Shown: in pieces, positions 10,141 through 22,900 of the stretch
Layout of the letters: the number at the start of each line of letters is the position of its first letter
Numbering within the stretch: position 1 is the stretch's first letter
Origin: Hyaloperonospora brassicae
Taxonomy: Eukaryota; Oomycota; Peronosporomycetes; Peronosporales; Peronosporaceae
Reading direction: 5' to 3'
Length of the DNA stretch: 64,000 nt
Assembly (NCBI GenBank): GCA_947650285.1
Contig: CANTFL010001256.1
Location: 434,001-498,000 of the forward strand
The notes under the pieces: model-generated
The model's database searches: none
Told to the model about the DNA's origin: nothing
The model's input: only the letters and a program-made list of their open reading frames with translations
Made by a program: the position numbers and the translations under genes

Positions 10141-11294
10141 ATGGACGACCTGCCGGCGGAGCTGCTGCGCCACGTGCTGCAGTGTCTCGACCACCAGACG
10201 CTGCACGCCGCCGAGCTGACGTCCCGTGCGTGGCGCACCGTCACACGCGACGCCCGTACGTGTGCTCGATCTTTCGTGCTCGTTGCTGTAGCGCGCTCAC
10301 TAACGAACAACGACCTGCCCGCTCTGTCTGTCGTACAGAGCTCTGGCGAGCGCTCACCGGTCCGCGCGTGCGCTCGAGTCCAGCGCGACGGTCGAAGGAC
10401 GCGTGGAAACAGTTGGCGTGCCTCACGCAGCGCCGTACTGAGGACACGCAGCAGCAGCAGCTCCTGGTCGGAGTCCAGTCGTTCTCGTCGGCCGATCGGT
10501 CGAGCGAGTCGCCCGTGAACACGCTCACGCCGTCGCGGTGCTGGATGGAGCTGCACCGGCGACAAGAGCCCGTGGCCGGCCGCGCGACGGACGAGCTGCG
10601 GACAGTGGGCGAGCGCATCCAGCACCGCTGCGGCTGTTCGGCCGGTCGGTCGTGTTACTGGAGCAGCTCGGCGTCGGTGGACCCGAACGCGAGCGAGTTC
10701 ATTGACTACGCCATGGCCGACCCCTGTGTCGTCACGGCCGTGCAGATTGTCCCGTACCGAGTGTTTTGGCATCCCGACAGCCCCACGTACGCGCCGCAGC
10801 GCGTGCGGTTTGCGTTCTTTGACGTTAGTGACCACAGCACAACGAGACAACACGAAGCACGAGGAGCGGTGACGACAACAACAAGACGTGACGCTGACAT
10901 TGAGCCGTTTTACACCTCGCACGACTACAACGTCCAGAACGACATGACGCTGCAGGACTTTGTGCTGCCGCAAAAGGTCGTCGCAAGCGCCAACACAGTG
11001 CTGCGCATCACGCTGGTGGGACGACACCAAGCGCAGACGTTTGAGCTGCCGCCGCAGGACGTGGCCGACGACCATGAGGACCGGCGGCCCAAGTACTATT
11101 GCTGCATCAGCCACGTGAACGTACGCGGCGTGCTGTGGAAGCCCATCGCGCGTCCAACCGAGTCGGACGCAGCAGGGGCTTCGCACATGTACAAGATGAG
11201 TCCAAACCTGCGCGTGGCAGCATTGACTGGTCTGGCCATGTACATCACTGCCTGCTACGAAGGATACATTGGCCGCACTCGACGATGGGAGTAA
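10141..11294 (+). CDS. F-box protein, plant At4g00755-like, two exons, 356 aa
   Basis: Exons 10141-10255 and 10339-11294 are joined by an 83-bp GT-AG intron that falls inside the F-box. The N-terminus MDDLPAELLRHVLQCLDHQT followed by SRAWR, with QLWRALTG after the splice, is a canonical F-box (about residues 1-50) that would bind Skp1 in an SCF ubiquitin ligase. The substrate-side region resembles plant F-box At4g00755 proteins: CCVSHV-like YYCCISHVNVRG near the end, SYYWSS-type CYWSSSASVDPNA, and a DPCVVTAVQIVPYRVFWHPD stretch. The target is unknown. The XPA gene follows convergently, 230 bp downstream. Confidence in the intron is high because it restores both frame and motif. Confidence 0.85.
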
Positions 11295-11524
11295 GCGCCG
11301 CCGCCACCACCACCACCAGACCATCGTGTCGTCTACCACACAGCCCCCCATTCCCTCTCTCTTCCGTCCTCCACGAGAGGAAGCGAGAGCCCCTTGTTCC
11401 AACTAGCTGCATCCACGTCCACGAATACAACTCGAGACGAACGCCCGTCGCCATCTGTACGTACGTACGAACGAACGTACACACGTGTACCTCTCCTCTG
11501 CGTCACGCGATCCCGCAGCACTTG

Positions 11525-12130
11525 TCACCACTTTTCAAACTGCACGTGCACACCACACGCACAGTGTTTCGTCCAGCTCGCGGTCTCCTTGTGATACCGC
11601 TCGACGCTGAACTCGTGTCGATGGTCGCTGTCCCCCGTCCCCACTGCGCCCGTCGCCCTCTTCTTCTGCTTCTTCTGCTGTGTCGCATTGCAGCAGTCGC
11701 TTTCCTGTACACTGTCCATCTCGCTCCGACGCGCGCGCGCCAACAGCTGTTTCGTCCGCTGGGCCGCCGCCGCGAACGCGCGTTGCCGGCGCCTGTGCTT
11801 CTCCTGCTCCAGTCCGTCTGCGTCGCGGTACAAGCGGTGCGCTTCTTGCGCGACGGTCCGCCGCAGGTACAGCCGCAGCGGCGCAAACGACGCGTGGCGC
11901 GGGTTCGGCTTTGTCACACAGGGCAGTCCCTGGAACGACGAGGCCGGCAGCGCGTACTCTGTCTGGGCGCGCGCCTTGGAGAGCAACTCGAACGCGCCGT
12001 CGCGCTGCGTCGCGAGCTGTTTGCACGCGACGCACACGCGCAGCGCAAAGTGCTCGAGCAGGACGCGGTCCAAGTACAGCGCGTCGTCGCGGCACTCGGA
12101 GCATTGGCCCATAGGTACGTCTGTAGCCAT
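11525..12130 (-). CDS. XPA: XPA-like nucleotide excision repair protein, 201 aa
   Basis: A single-exon frame starting MATDVPMGQCSECRDDALYL. The XPA zinc finger is visible as C10-X2-C13-X19-C33-X2-C36. It is followed by the DNA-binding core: LLSKARAQTEYALPASSF corresponds to the XPA LITK-x-EAKQEYLL region, and LRLYLRRTVAQEAHRLYRD to the MKLYL segment. The C-terminus HRHEFSVERYHKETASWTKH, then CACGVHVQFEKW, matches the conserved XPA tail that contacts TFIIH. In other eukaryotes XPA verifies lesions in the NER pre-incision complex. The protein is shorter than human XPA (273 aa), mostly at the N-terminus. The frame is open to 12337, but homology begins just after the ATG at 12130. It diverges from METTL1. 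Confidence 0.85.
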   Translation of the reverse strand: MATDVPMGQCSECRDDALYLDRVLLEHFALRVCVACKQLATQRDGAFELLSKARAQTEYALPASSFQGLPCVTKPNPRHASFAPLRLYLRRTVAQEAHRLYRDADGLEQEKHRRRQRAFAAAAQRTKQLLARARRSEMDSVQESDCCNATQQKKQKKRATGAVGTGDSDHRHEFSVERYHKETASWTKHCACGVHVQFEKW

Positions 12131-12377
12131 CGCCGATGGTGTTGTAGAGTGGCTCTGTCTCGTGGGCTGTGTGAGTGAGTGGGTGCATAAGTGCGATCGT
12201 GTGTCGGTCGGTCGGTCGAACGCTTGTGGGTTTGTCGGGATACGCGAATAAAGCGCTTTTTGCGTAAGTACGCACGGGGGTACGCCGCTGGACGACTGCC
12301 ACCATCGATCTCGTTCTGTTAAGCACTGAAGAGACAAAAGGGTATCGAGTGGTTACTACGTGTCGCGTCGGTCGAAA
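12131..12377. promoter_or_regulatory. shared promoter region of divergent XPA and METTL1 genes
   Basis: The two start codons are 247 bp apart on opposite strands. The interval contains short (GGTC)n repeats at about 12,207-12,219. No specific binding site can be named. Confidence 0.45.
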
Positions 12378-13725
12378 ATGACCGAACGGATCCCACCACC
12401 GGCGACCGACGAGACGCGGGCGGTGAATAAGTTACCGCAGAAGAAGTTCTATCGCGCGCGTGCGCATTGTAACCCATTGTCGCATAACGACTGCTTTGAC
12501 TAGTGCGTACTTTGTATTCGCGTGTGTGTGTGTGTGTGGGGTCCATTGGTGTTATTGTTATTGTTATTGTCGTTGTTGTTGTTGTTGTTGTTATTTTGGG
12601 AAAAGTGTGTGGAAAACTAACCGACTGCACCACTGGATGCAATGAATAGTCCGTCGACACCGACTGCTATGGACTGGTCGAGTCACTTCCCGGGCATTGA
12701 AAATCCGTGAGGGACTGCGCGTACTTTGCTCCTGTGTTTTTTTTATTTTGATGCCGTCGGCCATTGCGCGCGATGGGTCGTGTACATTTACTGACTATAA
12801 CGTGCACATTTCTCTCTCTCTTTCTTTCTTTCTTCTCTTCTTCCTGACGTTGGGCTCGGGGGCAAAGGAGCGTCGACTTTTTGGATATCGGGTGTGGCTT
12901 TGGTGGACTCACAGGTTGGACAGCAGCGCAAACGCACAATTGGCTGCATGCGCATGCGAAACAACTGACGCTGGTCACTTTTTTGTGGGCTGCAATGCAC
13001 AGTGAAACTCGCCGAGCTGTTTCCCGACCGAGTGACGCTGGCGCTTGAGATCCGTGCCAAGGTGACCGAGTACGTGCGTCTGCGTATTGAAGCGCTGCGG
13101 GCCGAGCACCCGGAGCAGTTTCAGAACGTGTCTGTGCTGCGCACAAATGCCATGCGGTACCTACCGCACTACTTTGGAAAGGGACAAATCCGCAAACTGT
13201 TCTTTTGCTTCCCGGACCCGCAGTTCAAGACGCGGCTGCACCGGCGCCGCATTGTCCAGTAGGTGATTCGGTTTGCAAAAGCGGTCGTGCACGTGTAGCT
13301 ACTGACGAGTTGGTAATGGTGATGATGATGTTATTGCTTGCAGCACGCCGCTACTTGCCGAATATGCCTATTTGTTGGCTCCTGGTGGTATCTTGTACAC
13401 TATCACGGACGTGGAAGAACTACACGAGTGGCACGTGGACAAGTGCTCGACTCACCCGTGTTTCACGCGCGTTCCGGATAGTGAGTTGGTACGGTAAAGT
13501 ATTGTTGTGTGGGGGGGATGCAAGAGGTTTTGGTGGACGCAAAGGCAGTGTACTGATCCATTGGAAATGGACGTGGTGCAACAGGATGCTGATCCGTGCG
13601 TGAAGGCCATGACGGAGGAGACGGAAGAAGGCAAGAAAGTTGCTCGTGGTGGCGGCAAAAAGTATGTGGCAGTGTTTCGACGGAAGGCCAACAAAGATGT
13701 TGCTACTGACAATCTCTTTTGGTGA
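12378..13725 (+). CDS. METTL1: tRNA (guanine-N7)-methyltransferase, METTL1/Trm8 type, six exons, 267 aa
   Basis: Exons 12378-12502, 12650-12706, 12871-12914, 13003-13258, 13344-13488 and 13549-13725 give 804 coding nt, with GT-AG borders throughout. Family landmarks sit in order: KLPQKKFYRARAHCNPLS (N-terminal signature), TAMDWSSHFPG, SAM-binding VDFLDIGCGFGGLT (residues 62-75), LALEIRAKVTEYV, PHYFGKGQIRKLFFCFPDPQ, TPLLAEYAYLLAPGGILYTI, and TEEGKKVARGGGKKY near the end. The enzyme makes m7G46 in the variable loop of tRNAs, with a WDR4/Trm82 partner not seen in this window. Several introns end next to motifs; exon 3 is only 44 nt and carries the SAM-binding loop. The last intron (13489-13548) is the least certain border. 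Confidence 0.87.
12521..12596 (+). repeat. simple repeats (GT)n and (GTTATT)n/(GTT)n in METTL1 intron 1
   Basis: A GT dinucleotide run at about 12,521-12,538 is followed by GTTATT repeats and a GTT run at about 12,550-12,594. All lie inside the first intron and so do not affect coding. Confidence 0.85.
12811..12842 (+). repeat. pyrimidine (CT)n/(CTTT)n tract in METTL1 intron 2
   Basis: A TC-rich run precedes the acceptor of intron 2 by about 30 nt. It probably acts as an extended polypyrimidine tract. Confidence 0.7.
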
Positions 13726-13911
13726 GAGAGAGAGATGGGATCAGTTCGCGCGAAATGATCGACGAGCATGCACAAAGGGCGTCAGCACCCAGTAAAGACG
13801 GTCTAGACCACTATCGTTCAAATGAATTGCATTGTCTTTCCTTACACGTACGGAGTTCGCGCTGTACAGGTTCTAACTTAGCATGTTGGCTACTACTTTC
13901 CCACATGGCGG

Positions 13912-16900
13912 TTACGTTAAGCACGCAAAGGGGTCGTCGCTCGACACCGGTGGCGGCTTCTCTTCGAATCCACAAATATCGTTGCCAGCAAAAGGGTCGG
14001 TCACGTCGGGGACCAAGGCTTCATCCGTGGCAACCGGTGCGGGCTTCGGTCCACTGCTGTCGCCGCCGCCTGGAACAGGACCAGTCTCGACCGTTGCAGC
14101 AGATGAAGTTGGCGAGCCAACAGCGCCCAGACTCGTTCGATTGACAGACTGCGAGACCTGATCGCTGAATGACCCTGAGGACCGTGGCAACTTGCTTGGA
14201 GATGACGATGGCGGGACGCCCGCGCCCTCTGACAACGTAAGCCCTTCATTGACAGCAGCTGAAGCGTCGCTGATGTTTGTGTTGATGCTTGTTAGAAAGT
14301 CCTCCATCGAGCGCGAAGATGCTCGTCTTTGTTTTCCTGCCGTTGCAGGCACGCTCTGCGAGCGCAACCCCGTCAGCACCGCATCGATGTCACCATCAGC
14401 CTCTTCGAGAACGTCCATGACCCGATCGCTTGTCGTTTGGATCACCACTGCACAATAGACAAAACGAGGTGAGCACGCGCGTCAACATCACATACACATA
14501 CATACATCACGAAGCAGACATGATCTTACTGGAAAAGTTGCCGTAATCGGCGTTCATCTCGTTCCAGAGGTAGTCAAAAAGCACAAACACTTCGGAAAAG
14601 AGCAGATGGAAGGCCTCGTTGTCGTGGAACAGTGGCCAGTTGCTTTGCTGTTCGCGGACGAGCTCACCATTGAACTTCCAGAAAAGACGCGCCACCATAC
14701 ACGTCACATTGATACCTGCAGGACCCCACGGGTAGGTGTGATCGTGCGACCCAGGTACCTGGCTCGTCACCATGCGCACAGCGTGGGCAGTATAATGTGA
14801 TGCAAAGTACACCAAACAATTCAAACTCAGCATGCCACCGGCACGGAAATCTGTCGTCGGGTCCGGACGCTGAAAGCCCAATCGGCTCCACGATTCTCCA
14901 ACTCGTTCAAATTGCAGTTCGGTGGCTGTGTCAGCAGCAACAGCATCACCAGCTGCATGGTCGTCGTCGCTCATATCCAACAGATTGTGTTCCACAGCAG
15001 AATGACTTTGCTCAGGAGCAGAAGCCTTGCACTCGCTTTCAAATGGTGACTGCGAGTAAATTGCCGTCCAGAGGTCACGAAGCAGTTCCTCGTACTTTCC
15101 ATCACCACTCACGCAGTTTTGCTTGAGCAGCACAAACTGCTCCTGCATGTGTGTTACGTACGGCTCTTTCGGCATCCCGGACTTTCCATGCCGTGACCAA
15201 AGAGCGGTGCCTTCACTGCCGCCATTGCCGCGCAAAAAGGCAGGCAGAAACTCCTCCCGTCTTTTGCTCCGCAGCAAATCGCGCTTAGTAGCCTGTGCAA
15301 GGGCAGCACGCTCGCGTTCCCGTGCTTGCTTGTCGAGCCCTACGAGACTCTTGCAGCCATCCGCAACACCGAAATGTAGGGCATAGGCGACCACAGCTCC
15401 ATCCGCATAGCCGCACACAATGCAGCGCTCATCTTGTCCCACGCTCACACTTGTCAGGTCCGCTCCTGAGCGCTTGCAATCGATTCGTCGGACCACAGAT
15501 CGAGGCATACCAGCGTCACGCACTTCGATTGCTGCTTCCGCACCAGCACACGCCGTGATTAGGTATTCGCCTGAACGAGTGAATAGCACACCGCGATCTA
15601 GCAGCAAGTGGGGTATCAGAGGCCTCTCATCTTCAGCGGTTTCTCCATCGTCAACACTTGTGACGAGCTTGTCGTGAGAAATCACGTGACCGTTGATGGA
15701 CACCATGTAAAGCTCCGACTGGTTGTCAGAGCCGTCGCGCGGCTGCAGCTGGTCGTTCGTAGCAACATACCCGCTGCTGGACAAACCGCCAGCCACCATG
15801 CTGCTATTACCATTTCCTTCGCCGACCGTAAGCCTAGCCTTATCGTCAGAGAAGATCGAGCTTGCGCGAGAGTAGCGTCCACTCCACTGGGTCTTGTGAG
15901 TCGTGATCGAGTGAACCAGCGTATCGCCCTGTGCCGAAATGACCATGTGAGCAACAACAGACGTCTCCATCGGTCCCGGTGTGAGCGCCAAAGCGTGAAG
16001 GGGTGTGGACCCGCGCAGCGAATGCAGCAAAAGCACGTTGTCCTTCGAGGCGCTGACCACTACATCCAGATCGACATTGAGCGCCACGGCCACGACTGGG
16101 CTCGTATGACCCACCAGTGACACCCAAGGCAAGCCACCAACGGGTAGCTCCTTCTTGACAAAAAGGCGTCGAGAGCGAGACGCCGAGAGTTTTGACAGAG
16201 CCCACACCGAAACAGTGCAATCTTCGCTACCAAAAGCCAGTGCTAGGTCACCCGTAAAATCGTCTTCGCTTCGAGCCATGCACAGAATGGGCTTTTTGTG
16301 GAAAGCGATCCGTTGCAAAAGCTCGCCGTCAGCTGCCCAGTGAATGCGCCAGCTGCCATCCCAGTAACCACAGCTTATCATTTGCTCATAGAACACCACT
16401 CCTTCGTTTACAAGGCAACCCGCAGGAAGCTTCCACCATTGGTCCACATCCACCATTGAGAATGGACAAGAGCGGGCGGTATCGGGGACCGCGTTCAAGT
16501 AACGTTTTGCCAACACAACGCCATCGCTATCCGTTGTGTACACAACGACCCCATGGTCATTGCTGCCAGTGCTGTGGGCTCCCATGCCAGTGCCACTACC
16601 GAGTCCGGGGCCGGATCCAGTGAGCGCAGTGAGTGCCGCTGCATTATTCAGAGCATTCGAAAAGCGGACGCTCTTTACAGCCGCGGTGTGCTTTGACGGA
16701 AGATCGTAGCGGCGGACCTGCCGACGCGATGAGAGCACAGCCATGCTGTGCGAAGCTGGGTATCGTGCCTCCAATGACTTATCCTGGGTCATTCTTACCG
16801 GGTGTGGCTTACGGAAAAGCTGTATTGGCACAGTTCCGCGCTGAACGAGTTTTGCTCGCACACCGTCGCTCGAGCTGCAAAGATCCAAGCGCTCCGGATA

Positions 16901-19900
16901 GCAGGCGATGTGGTATGAGTTCAAGCTGTCGATGGCAGGTGAGCCAGTCTGTTTGTACCCAAAAATAAGATCAATCCAGTGGTGGAGGTTGCTAGACACA
17001 AAGTCGCTCTCAAGGGCTAAACGGTGAAGCCGCACAAATTCGTATGGCGATGCAGCCCATGGAGGTAGTGCCACTTCACGTGCCAGGCACGCCGTCGCAC
17101 TCACATTCTGTCCCGGACTGAAGTGACGTGCAAGCGTTTTGTTCCGGGCACTTGAAAATAACTCAGGTAAGTAGAAAAACTCCGGCGTCAGCTCAAACAT
17201 GTGACGGTCGTCACTCGTGCACATCTGAAACGCATCACGCATTGAATCAAATGTAGGCTCGCCAGCAGACTTGTGGTAGAACCGCTGCTCCTCACTACCC
17301 AAAACGGCTCCCGTAAAAGGCGCAAGCCGGATCAAGAAGTATAACACAGACTGCAAGTGCGAGTACGCGTTTGCGTAGTGATACGCTGGAATAGGCATCT
17401 TCGGATCCCAGCTCTCATAAGTTGCTCGCGCACGCTGAATAGCCTCAGGCGTTTGCGCACCAATCGGTCGACGCAAGTCCCGATACACGTCTTCGTCGTC
17501 CAAACGAAGCTCAGCAGACTCATAGTCGTTGATCACCCACGGAAAGACAGGGTACTGCGAAGCATCATTGTACGAACGACCCGCCGATACGTTCAGTGCC
17601 ATCAAATATTCGAAGTTGCTGATCTCGCGTCGAACCCACATGTCCGTCCACTTGCTCTTGGAAAACATCCTCTCAGCTGTCAACAACCTCTTGCCCCACT
17701 TTGCAAGGCACGGAGGTTTGCGCTCTCGTAAAACGGCATATACGAGATCAGCTTCGCCAAAGCTCTCTAGACCGAAGAAGCATGAACTGCCGTCCACGAA
17801 GTAGATTTCAAGACCATTCTGACCCTCCATAAGGAAACGCCGTCGGTGAATCACACGAATGACGCGAACGCCCCACACACGACGCTTCAATTGCGAAATG
17901 TAGGTCTCGTGAAGTACTTGCGCGCTGCGCTGCCGAGCAGCAACACCCCCATCCTCATTTGACTTGAACGCGTCAGCAATGCCGCGCAGTGTTACCACAC
18001 GCTCGCCCTCAAAGACAATCGTCGCTGCACCTATCCGTAGGGCACCGTGCACTAAAACGCCCGACGGCAGGACGAGATACGCCTTGGTACGGTACGGCGC
18101 ACCCAACGTTTTCCAGTGATCGTGTTTACTCGGAAACTTCTTGATCACTCGCGATGAAGACGTGGGGGCCGACAAACTTGGTTCTTTCGGGCTGGGAGGT
18201 TTCGTGTTTTCTTTGCTTGGTGAAGCCGTTGCTTCCCCTTCAGTCGTATCTGGGGATGCTAAATCCTGCGAATCTTGCGTGCCACCGCCGTCATCTGATA
18301 TACTCGAGATGCTTCTGGTCAAACCTGAATTCTCCAGACCCGTCGGTCCTGACGAAGTGGCCGAGCCACGCGTACCTGCCAAACGTTTAATGCCGGTGGA
18401 AAAGCGCGTCGATATCGTACCAATGCGGCCCTTCGCTGACTTGACAGTGGTTGCTACATCTACAGAGACAGCACGACGTTCCCTGGACATGTTCGCCATA
18501 ACTCTTGTGGCACCGTCGTAACCGTCTGGTGGTGGCGGTGCTAGCGGTGCAGTTGACACATGGTCTGAATTGAGACCCACAATCTCCAAGTGCAGCGATG
18601 AGCGTGCAATATCTCCGACGCTGCCGCTACTGTTCATGCGGTCGCGCAGCATCGAGAGCGCTCTGTCCCTATCCCTTTTACTAGTATCTTGCTGTGGTGT
18701 ACTATTGTCGTCATCCAGGTACCCCACGTCACTGAGGCGCCGCGCTAATCCGACATACCCCGGGTCTTCATTTTCCGCAGGTTCAGACCCATCTCCACCA
18801 CTGCTATCGGTGCGAGTCTCGTCATCCTCCTCTTCCTCTTCGAATGCCTGGTCCATCAAATCGCCTGATGCAACAAGAGTCGCACCGTCTACGACGATGG
18901 AATCCACCACCGGCATCACCAGTTCATCAGGCATATTGCTCACCATTTCTTGCTTTAGACTCAACGTAGACAAATTCGCATTGCAATGATAAGAAACAGT
19001 GTCGTCTGTATCTGGAAGCAAACGACAACGGATCCAATTGCTGGACGTGTAGATATCAACACGCCAAAACTCATTGTCACCCCAAAGCCCGATGATGGTA
19101 CTGTCACCAACAGAGTTCACAGCGGCCTCTTCTTTCACACCCCAGACGTGACGAACGCCCCACTTCGCCAATACGCGAAGCTTCATCCAGTCGTCAATAT
19201 CTTTGGCCTTTACGCGTTCCAACCAAACGTGATCCTCGCTGTCGTTAGAAGGCCCGCCTAGAGAAGGTGCTGAGCGAGTGAATTTGCTGATTCGCTCCAG
19301 CTCAGTCTTAGCCCGGTTCTTTTCATTCGCTTCTTCGTCGAACATACCGACCCGACGCAAAGCACGAATGTCACGTGCGTGTGCCATCTGTTCGTGGTAA
19401 AAGCAGTCACGACGACGGACTTCTTGGTTGTTTGCGACAAAGTCGCTCCGGGCAAGCAAGTCGGTAAGCTGATCCGACGATCGCAGAGGCACGGACACCA
19501 AAGACGCGAGAATGCTTGCTAACTTGACTGCCGACTCGGACCAGCTCTTCTGTCGAACGCGATCGATCAGCAGAGAGAGCTCAGGAATCAGCCACAAGAG
19601 CAGCGTCGTTTCGTCTCCAGGGACAGACTTTACGCATAGAGATGCTGTGACTAATCCAGCCGTTGTTGTCATGCCGTTCGAGCCTGAGCGAGAAGGCGCG
19701 AAGCTCGATTCAAATTGCGCGGTCTCGTGGCCTAAGCCCATTGCATTGATGAAATATTCCAGTTTGTTGATGCGTGCGAAAAACACCGAGTTGGCTGGAA
19801 GCCGCAGCTTTACAGATGAGAGCTCGTCATTGTCACCGCCATCGTTGGAAGCCGATGTTTCATAGTCGTCGGATATGAGAACAAGGTACAAGCACCGCAG

Positions 19901-22900
19901 CAAGAGCTGCAAGATCTGGCGCATTGGGCCACCGGGGTGAGGACGAGCGGAAATGGTACTCGCGCTTGACGACGGTACCGGTGAAGAATTGGATACCGGT
20001 GTACTAGGACCACCTGTAGGTAGCAGGTTGAATCCGAACCCGAGCATATTCGCGCTGCCATTGGAACGCGCAGACGAGCCCAATGATGGAGGACTTTGCA
20101 AGCCGCTCTCTGCCGAGCGCGACACTGTGCTGCCACGGCGGCTTTGGGCGTTGCTCGATCGCCGGGCGAAGCTGGCATCGGACTCGGTGTGGAAATGCGA
20201 TGCAAAATGCTGCCAGATGCCCAAAATCGAGTCCACAAGCTCAGCCTCGTGCCAAATGGCTCGCTCGCATTTCCAGAACACCAGAGAATGAATCGTATCT
20301 TCACTGCATGTACTCGCACACGCACTAGGATCAACGTCGCCCAGAGTATCGGGGTCGTAGTGCAGCACTACAGCAGCTGCTAGAGATGCCAAACTCTCAG
20401 CATTCCGCCACAGAATCGATTCACGCGATGGAGTGCCGTGGTTTATGCGCAGATTCATCTCGGCCGAAAGCATTTCGTTCATTTTGTCCAAAGTGGTCTT
20501 AAGCAATGACACAACGACCATCTCCAACTCCTCTGTCGACGCAATAAAGCGCGATAGAGCAGTAAACGGGTCCTGTAGTAAGAACCACGCCATTTCATTC
20601 GTTTTTACTTCCAAGCAGATCATGGATGAGATAACGTCGTATGACATATGAGTGATAAAGTCAACACATCCACTGGGCTGGAACACAGCCATCAGTTCCA
20701 CAAGTGCCAGTTTCATGCGACTTGACATGTGGTTGAAACAGCTGGCGCTTATGCCCTGCTTCTTGCGATCCCCATCCCCGTGCAGAGCCAATAGACCACG
20801 CACGAAGTCGACATCGTCCTGGGTAATAATCGAGTACAACGCGTTTACGCGGACCTCATCCGGTTCATGTACGTTCAGCACCATGTCTCGGAGTCGACTC
20901 ATTGTGACACCGGAGCACCCGCGTAGCTCTATACCAAACAAGGATGATGGTGGCGATGGTGAAGACTCCTGTTGGAGCTGCGGATCTCCACGGAGACTGA
21001 GGATGGCCTCGATGATGGGGACTTGTTCCGTCGTTGACGACTCAGTTGCTGTGCCGCCCATGTTCGATATACTTCCGAAGATCAGAACATTGCGGTTGAC
21101 CGCGCTGGCGAAAGTGGACGACGCGAATATGATCTTCAGATGGCGGATAGCAACCATGCGGATTGTGACAGTGCTGGCGCGTAACAGACCTAGAAACGCA
21201 GGCATCATATTGTTGTGCCAAATTGTTGCGGTAGCTAGCACATTTTCGTCGATGAGTGCATCGTATGCTGCCGTTGTTTCATCTAGCGCTTTCATATTCT
21301 TTTCTGTCACTTGGATACCCAAAATCATGAGCAAGATTTCTGAGTAAACGCCCATCGACACAGGTCTTTCGTCAGGTTTGAGTGAATGCATGATCAGATA
21401 CGCATCTCCGACGGAAAGCTGTATCCTGTCCGTCTTATTAGACGCCTCGCGATCCTGAGTACACTCGCACTTTAGAAACAGATACGTTCGTAGCAAACGC
21501 AGAGTCATGACACGGATCACATCGTTCGAAAATTCCAACAGAGGTAGCCAAATACGGAGACCTCCCAAGCGGCCAAAGAGGTCCAGCATTCCTGCTGGAG
21601 CTGTGGACTGTACCGATAGCTCAATCAGCAGGTGCAGCAAGTCGGGCAAATCCGTTTCGGGTACGTTCTCGATGATTGGTCCGCCCCCGTCGAGGTCACT
21701 CTCCGGCGCGGCCTTGGAGCCTGACGACGACGAGACGGTTGCTGATGATGATGTCCCATTCGACAAGCTGCTCTCATGAACGATCTGGGTTCCATCAATG
21801 TTTATTCCCGGGATCATGGGATTGCTAGGCTTCCCAATCATGCAGAATATGAGGCACCGCGTGCTGTCGTATGATAGCTGAGACTTTGCTTCCTTTCCTT
21901 TCCCAGGAAACGGCATCACCGAACCGACATTCTTTATCGGTGAGGACTCACATAACACGATTTGGATCATTGCCAGCACACGCTTCCGTAATAGAACAAT
22001 CTCCTTCGACGAAAACTGACGAGAGCGTCGAAGGGTCGTTGCAGTAGGAACCTTCCAGTAAATCCACGATAGACAACGCACGAAGTGACGCGTAGAAGCT
22101 GGAGACAAGTTCTTGTTGTCCTTACGCGTCATAATTTCCAGTTTGTCAAACAAGATGTCTTGAAGATCCACCGGTGCATTCACCCATATCCGAAAGTTGA
22201 ACAGCAGAAATTTATATATCTCGTCCGCCAGAATACGATCCGAGATCACCGCGCTACGCAATCGCTCAATCGCAACCAGAAGATCGGACGTCAAGTACTG
22301 CGGTGGCAACGAGCGCATTAGCAGTGCCATAAGACGCACGCCTTGGCTGCGCCGGAAGATAAACTTGTTAACCAGTGAATGGCGCATGATTTCTGCGATC
22401 AGCAGTACAACCTTTGGAATGCTGTGTACCCCCATTGGACGTGCAAGCAAATCGCTCATTTGTCTGAGAAAACCTGAATCTTCGTCGAATTGGGTCGTCA
22501 AAGCCACACTCAGTCCTGACAGACTGTTGATTGCAACAAGACATGACTCTGATGTGCCGTCTTCGTTTTGGTTGGTTGCTGTAGCATTTGCTGTCGACAC
22601 AGGCGCAGTTGTAGATGTCACAAGTAGCGGAAGACAGACAAGCGGACCTCCGAGTTGTGCCACCGCTTGCTTAAACGTTCCTGCGTGCCGTAGTCGAACT
22701 CCTGCACTGGCCGCAGCCGCGTGGAAGTCATTGCCGCTCGAATCATAGCACATCCCTTTTAGTCGATCGCAGTGCCGGGCATCATAGGCGAGCAGCAATC
22801 CATCCGTCGAGCTTCCTGTACCATTGGTTCCTCCGGATGTCCCCGTGGGTCCGTTAACACCACCACTCGATGACGTGGATGATGACGAGATGTAAGAATT

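Noticed and set aside
9675..11402. Long minus-strand open frame (575 codons) opposite the F-box gene
   Set aside because: The translation is low-complexity (Arg/Ser/Val-rich) without domains and mirrors the GC-rich F-box exon; the plus strand has clear motifs.
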